From NCBI RefSeq assembly GCF_029784135.1, contig NC_073745.1, positions 237,121,664 through 237,185,663 on the forward strand: DNA of 64,000 nucleotides, given 5' to 3'. Of this stretch, positions 45,752 through 57,000 are shown piece by piece. The notes under the pieces were generated by a model, which saw only the letters and a program-made list of their open reading frames with translations, made no database searches and was not told where the DNA came from. Made by a program: the position numbers and the translations under genes. The first letter of the stretch is position 1. Each line of letters starts with the position of its first letter. The stretch comes from Toxorhynchites rutilus septentrionalis. Its lineage: Eukaryota; Arthropoda; Insecta; Diptera; Culicidae.

Positions 45752-46528
45752 CACTCTGTCCAACTTCTATAAGACCATCCTAATTCTATTTCGTTACAAC
45801 ACAAACAAATAGAATTTCAACAAAATACATTCATACATTGTAGAATGCTTAGAAAAAAAAAAGTATATTTAACATCAATTTCGTTTGTTTATTTATTGTG
45901 CTTAAATATTATAATTTCAGCTGTCCAGTTTCTATAAGACCATTTCAGAATTCATATGGATTATCAATGAAAAATTAAAAACGATCGGCTGATTTACATG
46001 TCAATAATTGGCAACCTTGCCATTTCGGCTAATAACCTTGAAAATTCGTGTTGGAAAACTGTTTACCAAATGCTGCTGAACGAATTTCTCTATATTATCC
46101 ATGTTTCCGGAATTGCGACCTTGAGCTCTTCAATCGTGGTGTACCATTTCCCCTCAATGTAGATTCTGCGTAATTTTCAAATCTGGAGAGTGAGCCGACC
46201 AGTCCAAAAAATTTAGTTTTTGGTCCTTAATCCATTGTTTAGTTTCCTTGCTGATATGAATAGTAGCATTGTATTACTGGAATGTGAATTTTTTTTATAT
46301 GATATCCACGCAAAAACGGTAGGAGAGAGGATTCCAGGACATGTATGTAATCCTTGAGTGATATGAAAGCTGTCTTGAGCTTTCCGGTTGCACAGAATCC
46401 CGCCCAAACCAAGCACGAGCCGACCCGCCGTCGGAAGCGGCGGCCTTTCGCAAGCAAACCTGTGTTCCATCGATTGACCGGTTAGTTTGAAACATAGGAG
46501 ATGATCCTTTAGTTAGGTCCGACCGAGC

Positions 46529-46606
46529 GTTAGCGAGCCTTTGCCCGGTTAATTTTTGCTCTGAAATGTTAGCGAGCATTTGCCCGGTTAAGTTTTGCAC
46601 TGAAAT
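46529..46606. repeat. 39-bp tandem duplication
   Basis: Two units (46529-46567, 46568-46606) begin GTTAGCGAGC and end CTGAAAT, with four differences. They lie in the segment that interrupts the Tc3-like transposase. Confidence 0.9.
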
Positions 46607-46920
46607 ATAAATGATATATTTCAAAGCAAAACGACAAAACACTGCATACAACAAAGCAACAAAAATACAAATAATATTTGAATGCCAGTGCGAACAATAA
46701 AAATGCTATCTATTGTATTTCGGCTCCGGTGACGCTAATACGAAAGTGCCGTTCCTTCTTCCGTAAATCACGCCAGTACCCGTTGAAACCATCAAGATCA
46801 TCCTAATTGGACTTTTTTTCGTCAGTGAAAATAACCTATACATTGAAGAACTTTTCGTTATGCTTTATAGCAAAATGTATTCTTTTGGAAACATTCTTTG
46901 TCACAACATACCAAATTCTT

Positions 46921-46974
46921 TTCTCTGATACCTACATTTTCTCTGATACCTACATTTTCTCTGATATCTACATT
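46921..46974. repeat. 18-bp triplication
   Basis: Three copies of TTCTCTGATACCTACATT, the last with one change, lie within the N-terminal part of the Tc3-like gene. The unit is six codons long. Confidence 0.95.
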
Positions 46975-47339
46975 TTCTTGGTGAAATGCATCGATTTGTC
47001 TTTCTTTTCTCTCCGTGAGCACTTTTCCCTTCGGCATTTTCCAGATTTATTGATCAAAACAACTAAAACAACGGAAAAATTTAACTTGTCTTATAGGAAC
47101 TTGACACGTGGAAAATACAAAACCTTTGGTTTACGCTCAGCGCTTGCACACACACATATGAAAATCATGCAGTGTATGGTAGTCACCAATACCAACACAC
47201 TAGAATATAAGTTGAACATTGTTTATTTATAATGACTCAAAGCAACAAGATCATAACCAAGATGTGTGGACTGAAGGTGTGACCGTGTCGTCAATAAGTT
47301 CGCGATGGGAAACGGTATAAATATACAGAGGACTGTGGA

Positions 47340-48470
47340 AAGGCATTTTCAAATATTCGATTCATTCGAATTATTGTCTTTCAGTATTCGATTAATCTAG
47401 CGAATATTTATTTCTCGTAATCAAAAAGAACAGACATATTTATAATAAAAAAGTATGATGTAATAATTTTAAAAATTACATTAAATATAATTTTGAAATA
47501 AACATGGTGCAGAATAATTGTTTTTGAATGGAATGGTATTTCAGTATATTGATAAATTTACCCTTTCATGATTTTTTGAGGACGATTGAAAAAAAGCGCA
47601 CCATAAAAATGATGCACAATATTATTATTGTACCAACATTAATTTTTTTCTGTTCAAAATTACCTGTTCTGTGAATTTTGTTGAAATAGCTGATTTGTTT
47701 GAATATTTCTGCTTGGTCCCTATAGCTACTAGTTCAAAAGAAGTATATTTATAGAATCATTGATCACTAGTATGGTATATTTTCCTTGGCAATCTGAATT
47801 TGAATACTACTATTTTAGAACGAGAGCTGAGACCACCTTCTTCAAATCCGCATTTTACACATGCAGACCCTGAATTCTTCCCAGTCTCCTCCACCACCAG
47901 GGAATCATTTCTATTTTTCAACCGTAAATGGTTTAGCATATTCGATGAATTTCGACGAAACACAATGATGGTTAACACACCTATACTCGCGCATATGTCT
48001 GACTCTTTTACTAATGAAATCTAAATCGATAAATACGTTTTTATGTTATTTAATAGCTCTTTATACTTTCATGAATTATATTCAGTTGCTTACTTACAAT
48101 TCATAACATGAAAAAAGTCGAATTTCGTTATTTGTGTTGGAGTATCAAAAATTTGATTGTTTTGAAGAGGCTGAATTAGATAGTATTTAAACTGAATGAA
48201 GATGAAGAAAACATTTTTTCTGGACATTTTTCATTCAATTATAACCTCTTCTTCAAATAAATACCAATAAAGCTACAAAAATATACAATAGCAATATTAC
48301 AGAGAAGTTCAACTTTCGGTCTGTGACACCGTGCGCGGTATATGTGTTCTGATTATGCACGCGAGTACAGAATGGTTAAACAAATTGCGCATTGTATTTT
48401 TTGTAAAAATGGTTCCCTTTTTCATTAATCGCGATTACTTTGATAATTATACGATGTATTCATATATTAG
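47340..48470. repeat. hAT-like AT-rich repeat remnant
   Basis: AATATTCGATTCATTCGAAT and ATTCGATTAATC near 47355-47400 match 53375-53405, and ATTAATCGCGATTAC...CGATGTATTCATAT at 48422-48468 matches 53575-53620. Repeated TTCGATTAATCG words suggest subterminal motifs of a hAT-type MITE. The middle is unlike the other copy and has no recognised gene. Confidence 0.4.
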
Positions 48471-49980
48471 TGTTAGAGACACTCGACTCAACGCATTGAA
48501 TTTCGACATCTTTCGAGTTAGCAGTGAGGTTGTGGAGACAGCGATCCGTAAATTAAAGTATTCTACGACCCCCGGGCCGGACGGTATCCCTTCTTGTGTG
48601 CTGAAAAAATGCGCTTCGTGCCTTGCGTACCCTTTATCGGTCCTCTTCGACACCTCTCTACACAAGAGCACGTTTCCCTCGGTATGGAAGCAGTCAATAA
48701 TGTTCCCAGTGCACAAGAAAGGAGATAAATGGAACATAGAAAACTACCGAGGAATCACACCACTTTGCGCCTGCTCGAAAGTTTTCGAAATCATCGTCAA
48801 TGATGCTGTGTTTTCCTGTTGCAAGAACTATCTATCACAAGATCAGCATGGATTCTTCCCAAAAAGGTCAGTTGCTACCAATTTGGTCGACTTTGTTTCT
48901 TTCTGTCTGCGCAGCATGGAGCAAGGCACTCAGGTGGACGCAGTGTACACAGACCTTAAGGCTGCTTTCGACCGTGATAGCAAGGCTGAACAAACTAGGC
49001 CTTTCCTCGAGATTCACGATATGGTTGAACTCTTATCTAACAGATCGGTGGATGTGTGTCGAAATTGGATCTGCGCAATCTGCGAGTTTCTCCAGTCTTT
49101 CGGGAGTGCCTAAAGGAAGCAAACTAGGTCCACTGTTGTTCTCATTGTTCATCAATGAAGTGTCCTTACTACTTCCATCTGGCTGCCGCTTATTTTACGC
49201 CGATGATGTGAAAATTTATAGGGTTATCAGGAACACTCTTGATTGCTTTAGACTTCAGAACAATTGTGTTTGGCTACTCCATCTGTGGCCAAGTTCTGTC
49301 GCGAGTAAGCCATATCGGAGACCTTGGAGTGACACTCGTTAATGCACTCAGCTTTCGACTACACTTCAGTGAAATAATCGCTAAAGCCAACCGGCAGTTA
49401 GGATTCATCCTTAAAACTACAAGGGAATTCCGTGATCCACACTGTCTCCGATCTCTCTACTGCTCCCTAGTTCGATCCATACTGGAGTTTAGCGCAGTTG
49501 TATGGTGCCCATTTCAAGCAAATTGGATTTCAAGGATTGAGTCTGTTCAACGGAAATTCGTACAACATGCTCTCTGGAACCTTCCGTGGCGGGATCCTCT
49601 AAACTTGCCACCATACGAGGCGCGTTGTCAACTTTTGGGACTGGAGACGCTGGAAAGAAGGCGTTTCAACGCTCATGCTATGTTTGTCGCTAAACTTTTG
49701 ACCGGAGGAATCGACTGCCATGCACTGTTGACACAAATCAATATTTATGCGCCTGAACGTACTCTTCGTGTCAGAAACTTCCTGTATCTCGAAGGACGCA
49801 GTGTGAACTATGCGTTGCATAATCCTGTCCGTTTCTTGTCAGTCCGTTTCAACGAAATTTTCGACTTATTTGACTTCAATATCTCATCGGACACCTTTTA
49901 TAGACGACTCATTCATAGATGACTTGTTCTGTATTTTGTATCGTTTTTATTTCGTATGACCAAAGCATTGAAAAACGCGG
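48471..49980 (+). pseudogene. Jockey-clade LINE, 5'-truncated reverse transcriptase
   Basis: The first frame reads TPGPDGIPSCVLKKCASCLA, HKKGDKWNIENYRGI and VYTDLKAAFDR. After a small deletion near 48975 the next frame gives ARLNKLGLSSRFTIWLNSYL, GVPKGSKLGPLLFSLFINEV and the catalytic FYADDVKIY. A larger deletion near 49250 removes the region after the catalytic box, and a third frame resumes with HIGDLGVTL, SLVRSILEFSAVVWCPF, ERRRFNAHAMFVAKLL and FDFNISSDTFYRRLIHR, the Jockey C-terminus. There is no RNase H and no endonuclease. An A-rich run near 49980 probably ends the copy. Confidence 0.88.
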
Positions 49981-50285
49981 GAAAAAAAATTCCATCACCA
50001 ACCGACACCGAGAGTCGATTTATTCTCTTGAGCTGAAACATAAAATAAGATAGAGTATAGTGCAAACTTAGTTTTAACCGTAAAAGACTTACATTTCAAC
50101 TTTTCAATGCTCTTATTGCCACCAGAACAATTTATTTTTATTTTATTGTCGTCAATCTAAATTGTAGACCGATACATTCTTAATACTACTTAAAACTACT
50201 TACTTAAAACTAAAAATCTAAAGAGAGCTGGCTGGATAATTTATTCGTTTAATTTATAAGACGATTTTAACAAGTTACAGAATCA
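49981..50285. other. Unassigned stretch between two LINE copies
   Basis: Flanked by the tails of two oppositely oriented LINEs; no gene. Confidence 0.4.
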
Positions 50286-52110
50286 ATTTTTTTTTATTTA
50301 TTTATTTCATCAAACCAGCGTAGACTAAATATGCTGCCCAAATATTACAGTGAAATTTAACGATATCTTATGCTATTCAGATAGTCTTTGAGCATTGATC
50401 TTGACATGGTTACATCAATTGTTTCACTGTGTTCGTTACAGAGGCTCATCATACGATTAATAGGACTATATTTGGCATAATTCGTTCTTCGATAATCTAT
50501 GTAAAAAATGTTAGGGTTTCTCAGGTTCCTAATCGGTGCGTAAAAATTCAGGTTTCCTAATATTTCTTCTGAGTCCACTCGTTGTGATATGATATCAATA
50601 ATAAATAGAATCATGGCAGAGTTCCGACGTTCTTTTAGGCTTTTAATATTGATTAGCCTACAGCGTGCTTCATATGGTGGTAGATGATAGAAGACCAGCC
50701 TAGTTTACGAAGTGCAAATAACAAAAATTGTTTTTGTACAGATTCAATTCTGTCTTCGTGTGAAGTTATGTAGGGGGACCATACCTATGGATGATTGTAT
50801 TATAATGATCCACGAATGTTAGTTTCGAATCTAAGATCACACCTAAATCTCTTACTCGTTGACATCTACTGATGGGTTGATTACCCAGTATAACACCATT
50901 GTTCAATGGTGTTCTTCTTGTAAAAGTAATCAAAGTGCATTTCCTAACATTGAGCTGTAATAAACTCTTAGTGCACCAATTATAAACTATGTCAACTTCA
51001 TTTTTGAATGTTTGAGAGTCTTCTTCATTCTTTATTTCCATATACAGTTTCATATCATCTGCGTAGATAAGTGCCTTAACACTGTTAAGAAAAACGCAAA
51101 CGTCATTAACGTCAAATGAACAAAAGTGGCCCCAAATGAGAGCCTTGAGGAACTCCGGATGTAACAAATATTGGTTTTGAAATTTTCCCATTAAATCTTA
51201 CCATTTGGGTGCGGTCAGTCAAATATGATTCTAGCCATTTCAATAGCTTGACTTCTATCCCTATTTTTTGAAGTTTAAGAAGGGGTATGGGTATATCAAC
51301 ACGATCGAAAGCCTTACTAAAGTCAGTGTATAGAGCTTCAACTTGATTACCATTATCCATTGCATTCAAAGTGAATGTGACAAATTCCAGCTAATTTGTT
51401 GTTGTTGATCGTCCTTTGAAAAAACCGTGTTGCTTATTCGTAATTCGTGTCTTTAGTTGTTGGTTTATTATGGCTTCAAATAGTTTTGGAATGCAAGGAA
51501 CAATTGCTACTCCACGATAATTTCTTACATCGGATCTATTACCGGATTTGAATATTGGTACAAGAAAAGAGTTTTTCCATATTTTTGGGAACCTTTCTGA
51601 TTCCAATGACGTATTGAAAAGCCATAAAAGTGGATGAGTTAATTCAGATGCCAAATTTTTTATAAAAACCGGTGGAATTCCGTCAGGACCTGGTGGAATT
51701 CCGTCAGGAGCTGTTATCTTCAAAAGCGCTTTTAACAGTTGAGTTGAGCTGTTCGCAAATGTTCAGATATTTTTGGAGATTAGCGTCAGATTTGTATTTC
51801 TTATAAAATTTATGTGCCTTCTGTTTTTTATTTTTTAGATTCTTTATGCTTTGATTAAACCAAATCGGATATTTTGTGTTCATATTTCTCCTTTTTCGTC
51901 TTCTTGGTATCTCCTGCTCTATAATTTCATTGATCATCGAGTAAAAAGTCGTCACTGCTACTTCAATGTTTTCCACACTTCTAAATAAATCCTGCCAGTT
52001 GATATAGTTAAGCTTACACCTAATTGATTGGTAATTTGCTTTAGTGTAATCAGAGACTTCCTCAAATTCACACACAAGAAGCAAAAAAACGTATTGCAAA
52101 ATATTGCAGA
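50286..52110 (-). pseudogene. Second LINE (Jockey/CR1-like), truncated and rearranged
   Basis: On the minus strand: a linker segment KYPIWFNQSIKNLKNKKQKA, then directly GPDGIPPVFIKNLASELTHP, FKSGNRSDVRNYRGVAIVPC and KQHGFFKGRST, LYTDFSKAFDRVDIPIPLLK, GVPQGSHLGPLLFILFVNDV and the catalytic IYADDMKLY. Then RDLGVILDSKLTF and, in another frame, NLNFYAPIRNLRNP near the C-terminus. It ends in a TAAATAAATAAA-type tail (T-run at 50287-50295). Several frameshifts are present. Sequence between the linker and the first reverse-transcriptase motif is missing, and the junction carries a 21-bp tandem duplication at 51671-51711. There is no RNase H. Confidence 0.88.
51671..51711 (-). repeat. 21-bp tandem duplication at a deletion junction
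   Basis: GGTGGAATTCCGTCAGGAC occurs twice in tandem, encoding GPDGIPP twice in frame, exactly where the LINE's linker is joined to its reverse-transcriptase domain. Confidence 0.9.
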
Positions 52111-52463
52111 TTGTTTACATACAAAATCCAAGATGGCTGAAAGGCCTATTTCATAAGTCGCGCTACCGTATTGTATTTATCGTGATCATCACCTGGTCTT
52201 ATAGAATTTGGACAGAGTGTATGTAGATCTACAGTGTCGACGTCTGGTAGCGATATCCATTTAGGGAGGTATATTGTTCTTTATCAGTTCACCAGTCTCG
52301 GAGGTAATTTCAAATTGTTCAGATTTCAGATGAAAATTCTTACTAAGAAAATGAAAAAATGAAAATTCTTAGTAAGAACGACTAAAAAACAAAAAAAAAT
52401 ATTTAAAAAATGTCGATGCATTCTAGAATAATTTCTGCAGTGAACGGATTGAATAATATAATT

Positions 52464-52509
52464 CCGTAATTCTACGTCGAAAAGGCGGTCATGTCCTTGA
52501 TACAACTCC
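52464..52509 (-). repeat. GTTGTRTC...GACCGC repeat block
   Basis: Minus strand: GGAGTTGTATCAAGGACATG, ACCGCC, then GACGTAGAATTACGG. Related to 4961-5014, 57001-57047 and 62392-62437. Confidence 0.55.
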
Positions 52510-52519
52510 TTTCCTTTTT

Positions 52520-52715
52520 CATTGGTTTTACTGAACATCGGTTGCTTTCTGGTGAAGTAGTTTTTCAGGTCCCGTTCCAGTGTCGTCGAATGGTGCGATT
52601 TGGAAGGTCCAGATTCAATATTTCTTTAATCGTCTGAATGATCGTTAGTGGGGTTTTCTTTACATCCCGGATAATTAGCGTGTCCGTTCTTGCATCAGTC
52701 TGACGTTTCAGTCCT
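52520..52715 (-). pseudogene. Tc1-like transposase N-terminal fragment
   Basis: The minus strand reads LKRQTDARTDTLIIRDVKKT, then PLTIIQTIKEILNLDLPNRT-IRRHW, the second helix-turn-helix of Tc1-type transposases. In another frame FTRKQPMFSKTNEKG follows, the usual linker before the catalytic domain. No catalytic residues are present. It is a short, frameshifted relic. Confidence 0.5.
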
Positions 52716-52924
52716 CTAGAAAATCATGAGCATAGAAATCATAACCTAAAATTAAACATAAAGTGCTTCGTACGATCCTGCTGCAACATTTTGATCGCAA
52801 ATCGCAGAATAAAGCTTCCGGATGGATATCCAAACATCTAAGAACAATCCAACATAATTATTGGATACAGGTCAATACAAACGTTGAACATATTTCCATC
52901 AACATTGACTCCAAACAATAAACA

Positions 52925-53290
52925 ACGGTGTGTTTTTCACATACAAATGAAACACATTCCAACCGCACATGACGATTGAAAAATTTCGGAAAATTGGAAA
53001 TGGGAAAGGAGAAGGAAAATGGGAAACATTGAATTCCCACATATCCTATAATTACATCGTTATAAGCGTTCAGTCCTTTCAATGTTTGTACTAATGAAAT
53101 TGATTCGAGAGTAGTTTGAATTTGAAAGTAAAAATGGATTTTTATGTGATGAAATGTACTCCTATATCATCTACCTATATAAATAAAAATGGATCGCCGA
53201 ATGTGTTGATGAGCGCAAAACTCGAAAAAGGAATTATCCGATTTGAGCTGTCTTTATTTTAATATATTTTCTGTATCAATATATTCTGTC
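52925..53290 (+). mobile_element. Helitron internal fragment
   Basis: Matches the region 30.88-31.19 kb of the complete Helitron: ATGACGATTGAAAAATTTCG, TTTATGTGATGAAA, GGATCGCCG...TGTTGATGAG and AATTATCCGATTTGAGCTGTC. The CTAG terminus is missing because a hAT-like repeat begins near 53318. Confidence 0.65.
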
Positions 53291-53317
53291 AGGGTACGTT
53301 TAGTGATGTCTAAATTC

Positions 53318-53702
53318 TTCATTTATTCGATTATCGATTAATCGTTGGGGAATTTTTCAATATTCGATTCATTCGAATAATTGTCTTTCAATATTCGATT
53401 AATCGAGCGAATATTTATTTCTTGTAATAATCACGTATCACGTTGTCATTCTGGTCGCGTGGACTATCGGGTTGTCGATGTTAGATGATTGGATATAAAA
53501 ATGTTGAAGAGAACAATTATATAGCCTAATTCTTAACCTAAAAATGCATTAACATTGAGAAAGATTCCTTCTTACATTAATCGCGATTACAGTGACAATT
53601 GTTCGATGTATTCATATTTTGATTTTAAATTATTCGATACAAAATTACTCGATTATAATTCGATTATTTGAATTAATCGAACGATTAACCGACGTCTTTA
53701 GG
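53318..53702. mobile_element. hAT-like MITE rich in TTCGATTAATCG
   Basis: Near the left edge is ATTCGATTATCGATTAATCG; near the right edge AATTAATCGAACGATTAACC, roughly its reverse complement. Several ATTCGATTAATCG words lie inside. Parts recur at 47.34-47.42 and 48.42-48.47 kb. No coding frame. Confidence 0.5.
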
Positions 53703-53886
53703 TACGTTTATGAGTAGTCTGGACTGACTAGTGCATCAATAGTAGTGAGGCTGTGACGTGTTAGCTTTGCAAGTATCATAGGACGGTATTATAAATTTGT
53801 CTAAATTATTTTATTTCTACTGTATTTTAGCTTAATGTATATATGTATTCATTGCAGCGTAAAGATAATCGAATTAGGTTTTCTTT

Positions 53887-54554
53887 CTAATCAAAACCTA
53901 GGGGAAATTGTGGTTCGGCAATTTGGATTTTAGCTTCCTGAAGCTTTCTGTAGCTCTTCGATATTTCTTGCCGCAGTGTTTGAATTAAACTATCATAACC
54001 GGCCGAATCGCCAGGTTTCTCATTAGAGATGTTGATGGTGCTGCTCCCGATTTCCTTTGACCGAATATCTTTCTCGTGATAATCATGTCTCCTCCCATTT
54101 GAAAACTAGACTGATTCTGCAAATGTTACTGATGTTTTTTAATAGATTCAACTCTTGCTTTATGTCAATCAAGACCTTTCGGCGAGCCTTCCGGTTTTGA
54201 TTTCCCGAGGCATGAGAATCGTTGGCCTTACTGACAGTAGGAACAGCTAAAAATAAACTGTTTTGTGTATTAATTGTATAATCTGGATTTGTTTAAATTT
54301 ACCTGTGGGTATCTGTTTTCGACGATATTGTTCTTCCAAGCCATCGAAACAATCACGGACAATCTGATCTGAAGTGAAGCGAGCAAATGTACATGTTTTT
54401 GGTATTGCTGTTTAGGTCCTGTCCGAAGAATCTAAGCCATTTCTTCCGAATGGTCATATCCATCGGGATTTGATGAAATGATAATCTGTGGGATATGTTT
54501 TCATAATTCGAGTTGGACTCGTCCCGGGTGCCACTCATCGAACCATAGAGTTGT
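53887..54554 (-). pseudogene. THAP-domain gene remnant, two exons
   Basis: Exon A (54303-54554) follows a TTTTTAG acceptor and encodes LSFHQIPMDMTIRKKWLRFF-G and NMYICSLHF. These match the THAP zinc-finger (SFH.FP, R..W, the C-x2-H of CSLHF), a sequence-specific DNA-binding module. The first cysteine pair would lie in an upstream exon not seen here. After CSLHF the frame shifts to SDQIVRDCFDGLEEQYRRKQ-IPTG. A 56-base intron follows (GT at 54302, AG ending 54247). Exon B (53887-54246) reads VSKANDSHASGNQNRKARRK and, after a second frameshift near 54115, DSLIQTLRQEISKSYRKLQE, a likely coiled coil, before TAG. The intron shows it is not a processed copy. Two frameshifts suggest a pseudogene unless the sequence has errors. 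A THAP-bearing transposon origin cannot be excluded. Confidence 0.65.
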
Positions 54555-54574
54555 CTAAAAATGGGAATATCTAG

Positions 54575-56834
54575 TCTATATATAAAAATCTCGTGTCACA
54601 GTGTTTGTTGCCGAACTCCTCCGAAACGGCTCGACCGATTTTGATGAAATTATACTCAAAATACTTGGTAGGTATGAGAATAGGTTGTAAACTATATATG
54701 ATACCGGTAGGATACCGATAACCATACATTTAATACCGAATATGCAGAAAAAAAGATCTGGATATTTTTTTTCAAAAATTTGACTTCATACCATACATAT
54801 AACCTTAAATTTTGACCCCAATTCCCTATTTTTAATTGCGGTTTTGATACTTTTGTGTCAAAAATATTCTAATAATTTAACCGTTGTTCGTTTTTTCAAC
54901 AGAACGAATTCATTTAAGTTGTTCAATGACTGATGGCGTAACGCCCGCTTCATTGAACATCCATCTACAAATACACTAGTAACATCAATTCATCTAAAGC
55001 AGGGAGCATCTCCGACGAGCTGGAAGCCTTTTTGAATGAGCACAGTTATCGAAATTCTTCAAATCACATTTGCTCGGATTACAAAATGACAATCACGCTA
55101 TTGCCATCAACCCTGATAAAACATCAGCTGGAGAGCACGTGTGTAGATCCAAAGCACAAGCGCTGCTGGAATCATGATGGCACGGTGACACGAGAAATTT
55201 AATGCGAAGAAAAAACAATAATCTGGAATTCATCGTTGACACACACCGTTCATACGACCCTCGCTATGTTCTTCTTCAATGGCACTAACGTTCCCAAGGT
55301 TTGCCTTCTCAACGTAGTACTACTTGCGTCATTTTTATTAGTAAATAGTTGAGATTTCTATGACGAACAATACGCCTTGAATGTATTCTGGAGTGGCAAG
55401 CTCAAGAATACGTGTGACTACAGTGCAAGTCAGAAGGGTTTCTTTAACGAAAAGTCTCTTGCATAAACATTAGACCAACGAGACCCCGTCACAGATACTT
55501 AATTCATTATGAACATCATTTCTCATTTTGATTTAATATTTATGAACATGCGACGAATCAAACAGAGGGCGCGCTCGAAGGATTTTTATGTTTATCATAT
55601 GGTGATTTGACAATTTATGGTCGACATATACGCGAAGGTAGAGATTGAACGACTGCAATTCTTACTACACAATCAACAAAAGCGGTGCGAGGAATAATAC
55701 ATTCACTTGCGAGACACTATCATGAGCAACGCCGACACAGCTTTAGTTATAGCCAGGCCAAAGCGCAATGCATTGTCATGATATTGCGCGTGTGTTCAAA
55801 CACAAAATGAAGTTCGATCGTATTCGTCCCCACATATTGTTGGTTGTATTCTGTTGAATGGAAAAAGCGCAATTTTGCATTCTGTTCAAGCTCAAGTCCA
55901 ATCGAGTTGAGCAAATGTAACAACCTTGCCACGCAATTCGACGTAAATAACATTGGTCTCCATGTTCCATTTCTATGAAGCAAAAATAGTATTGGTTTTT
56001 CGGGTGGAATAAACACGCAAAATTTAGCATTCAAACACATTCAAAACAAATTTAGCATCCAAATGAAATCGAATAATAATTTTCATTCAAATTACTACAA
56101 TTTAGAATTATTTCCGGAATTATGCCGATCAGATAGAGAGTAAATTGAACCACAAATACGGATGACTTATTTTGACCATTGATTCGCGACAAGGCGAACG
56201 AATTTTAGAGAGTAAAATTCGATTTCGATCGAATTGTAAAATCCGATCACTCATATGCATATATGAATATTGAGTTCTACAAATCGGTGAAGAGTAATAA
56301 AAACATCCATGAATAAAGGAAGCAATATGGCTGTGTTTCAAACTTAGATTACCGATGTGAATACTCCTCGATTGAATGACAACGATAAAATAACGCGATT
56401 CCAAACAGGCCGATTAATCAGCTCCATTGAAGTTAGCTGGCATATCGCTGTTTTCCAATTTATGAACGAGACCAAGCTGTTATAAACTAAGTCATGTTGA
56501 AAATCACATGCACGTATTTTCACAGCAATAAATATTGATTTTCTATATTTCATTTTTTCTACTTTACGACAAACTTATATTACTTTTGTCAGTTGACGTT
56601 TAACTTTTAAGAGATCAAACATGTCAGTTACGTTAATGAAATACACCAAGAGACATCATATAACCTTTCGTTCAAATAATTTAATTCGTTTTTTTATCGG
56701 TCACATTCGATTTATTTTAAAGATCGTTAAAATATTCAAACACACTTACAATACATTAGTGTGTTTTATTCAACACGCAAAATATTCACTAGAAATAATT
56801 TATTTGGCAGAACAACGTTTGCCTGGTCAGCTAG
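54575..56834 (+). mobile_element. Non-autonomous Helitron, 2.26 kb
   Basis: Begins TCTATATATAAAAATCTCGT and ends GGCAGAACAACGTTTGCC, then TGGTCAGCTAG followed by T (56835). The 18 bases before the tail form a GGCA..AAC..GTT..TGCC stem, the subterminal hairpin expected of Helitrons. The base before the 5' TC is G, not A, so that edge is less certain. It inserted just upstream of the splice acceptor of the THAP remnant. It contains a headless SINE fragment and shares its middle with the Helitron at 59.5-61.4 kb. No Rep/helicase gene. Confidence 0.7.
55262..55470 (-). mobile_element. Headless SINE fragment inside a Helitron
   Basis: Homologous to the body of the SINE at 37735-38014 (AATGGCACTAACGTTCCCA, GCCTTGAATGTATTCTG, ACAGTGCAAGTC) but lacking its tRNA head. 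The same truncated piece occurs in the Helitron at 60.5 kb. Confidence 0.65.
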
Positions 56835-57000
56835 TTTTATATATATATATTCCGTCGCAGTCTAGCCGTCGTATAAAGACCAGTTTCAAAAAGCAGCACA
56901 GAAACAACACATTCAGGGTACTTATTCCGAAATTCTTTAACGTTAATGGTTCACTAACTTCTCTATCTCACATATTATTAACGTATTTAAAAAAAAAAAT

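Larger units (their letters stand above)
46001..47037 (-). pseudogene. Tc3-type transposase, degenerate
   Basis: Starting at ATG 47037 the minus strand gives MPKGKVLTEREKKDKSMHF, a Tc3-like N-terminus. It continues in shifting frames with KNVSKRIHFAIKHNEKFF, VIFTDEKK (first aspartate) and DLDGFNGYWRDLRKKERHF. Then come LVWAGFCATGKLKTAF and NATIHISKETKQWIKDQKLN, with the second aspartate changed to tyrosine. LDWSAHSPDLK follows, then KVISRNGKVANY and a TGA at 46001. An 18-base unit is triplicated at 46921-46974, about 275 bases are inserted near 46460-46735, and several stops occur. It is long dead. Confidence 0.8.
45752..52219 (-). mobile_element. Tc3-like transposon expanded by nested insertions
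   Basis: The left end after TA reads CACTCTGTCCAACTTCTATA and the right end before TA (52220-52221) is its complement with one mismatch over about 26 bases. A subterminal copy, CTGTCCAGTTTCTATAAGAC, lies at about 45920, as in Tc3 ends. The transposase remnant (46.0-47.04 kb, minus) lies between them. The 5-kb excess is accounted for by a hAT-like segment and two LINE fragments. Pairing these two ends as one element is an inference; they could belong to two separate copies. Confidence 0.55.

Noticed and set aside
46807..47232. 141-codon plus frame
   Set aside because: It is antisense to the Tc3-like transposase remnant and includes the 18-bp triplication.
53318..53702. Complete hAT element
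   Set aside because: The ends are only approximately inverted and no 8-bp target duplication was identified, so it is listed only as hAT-like.
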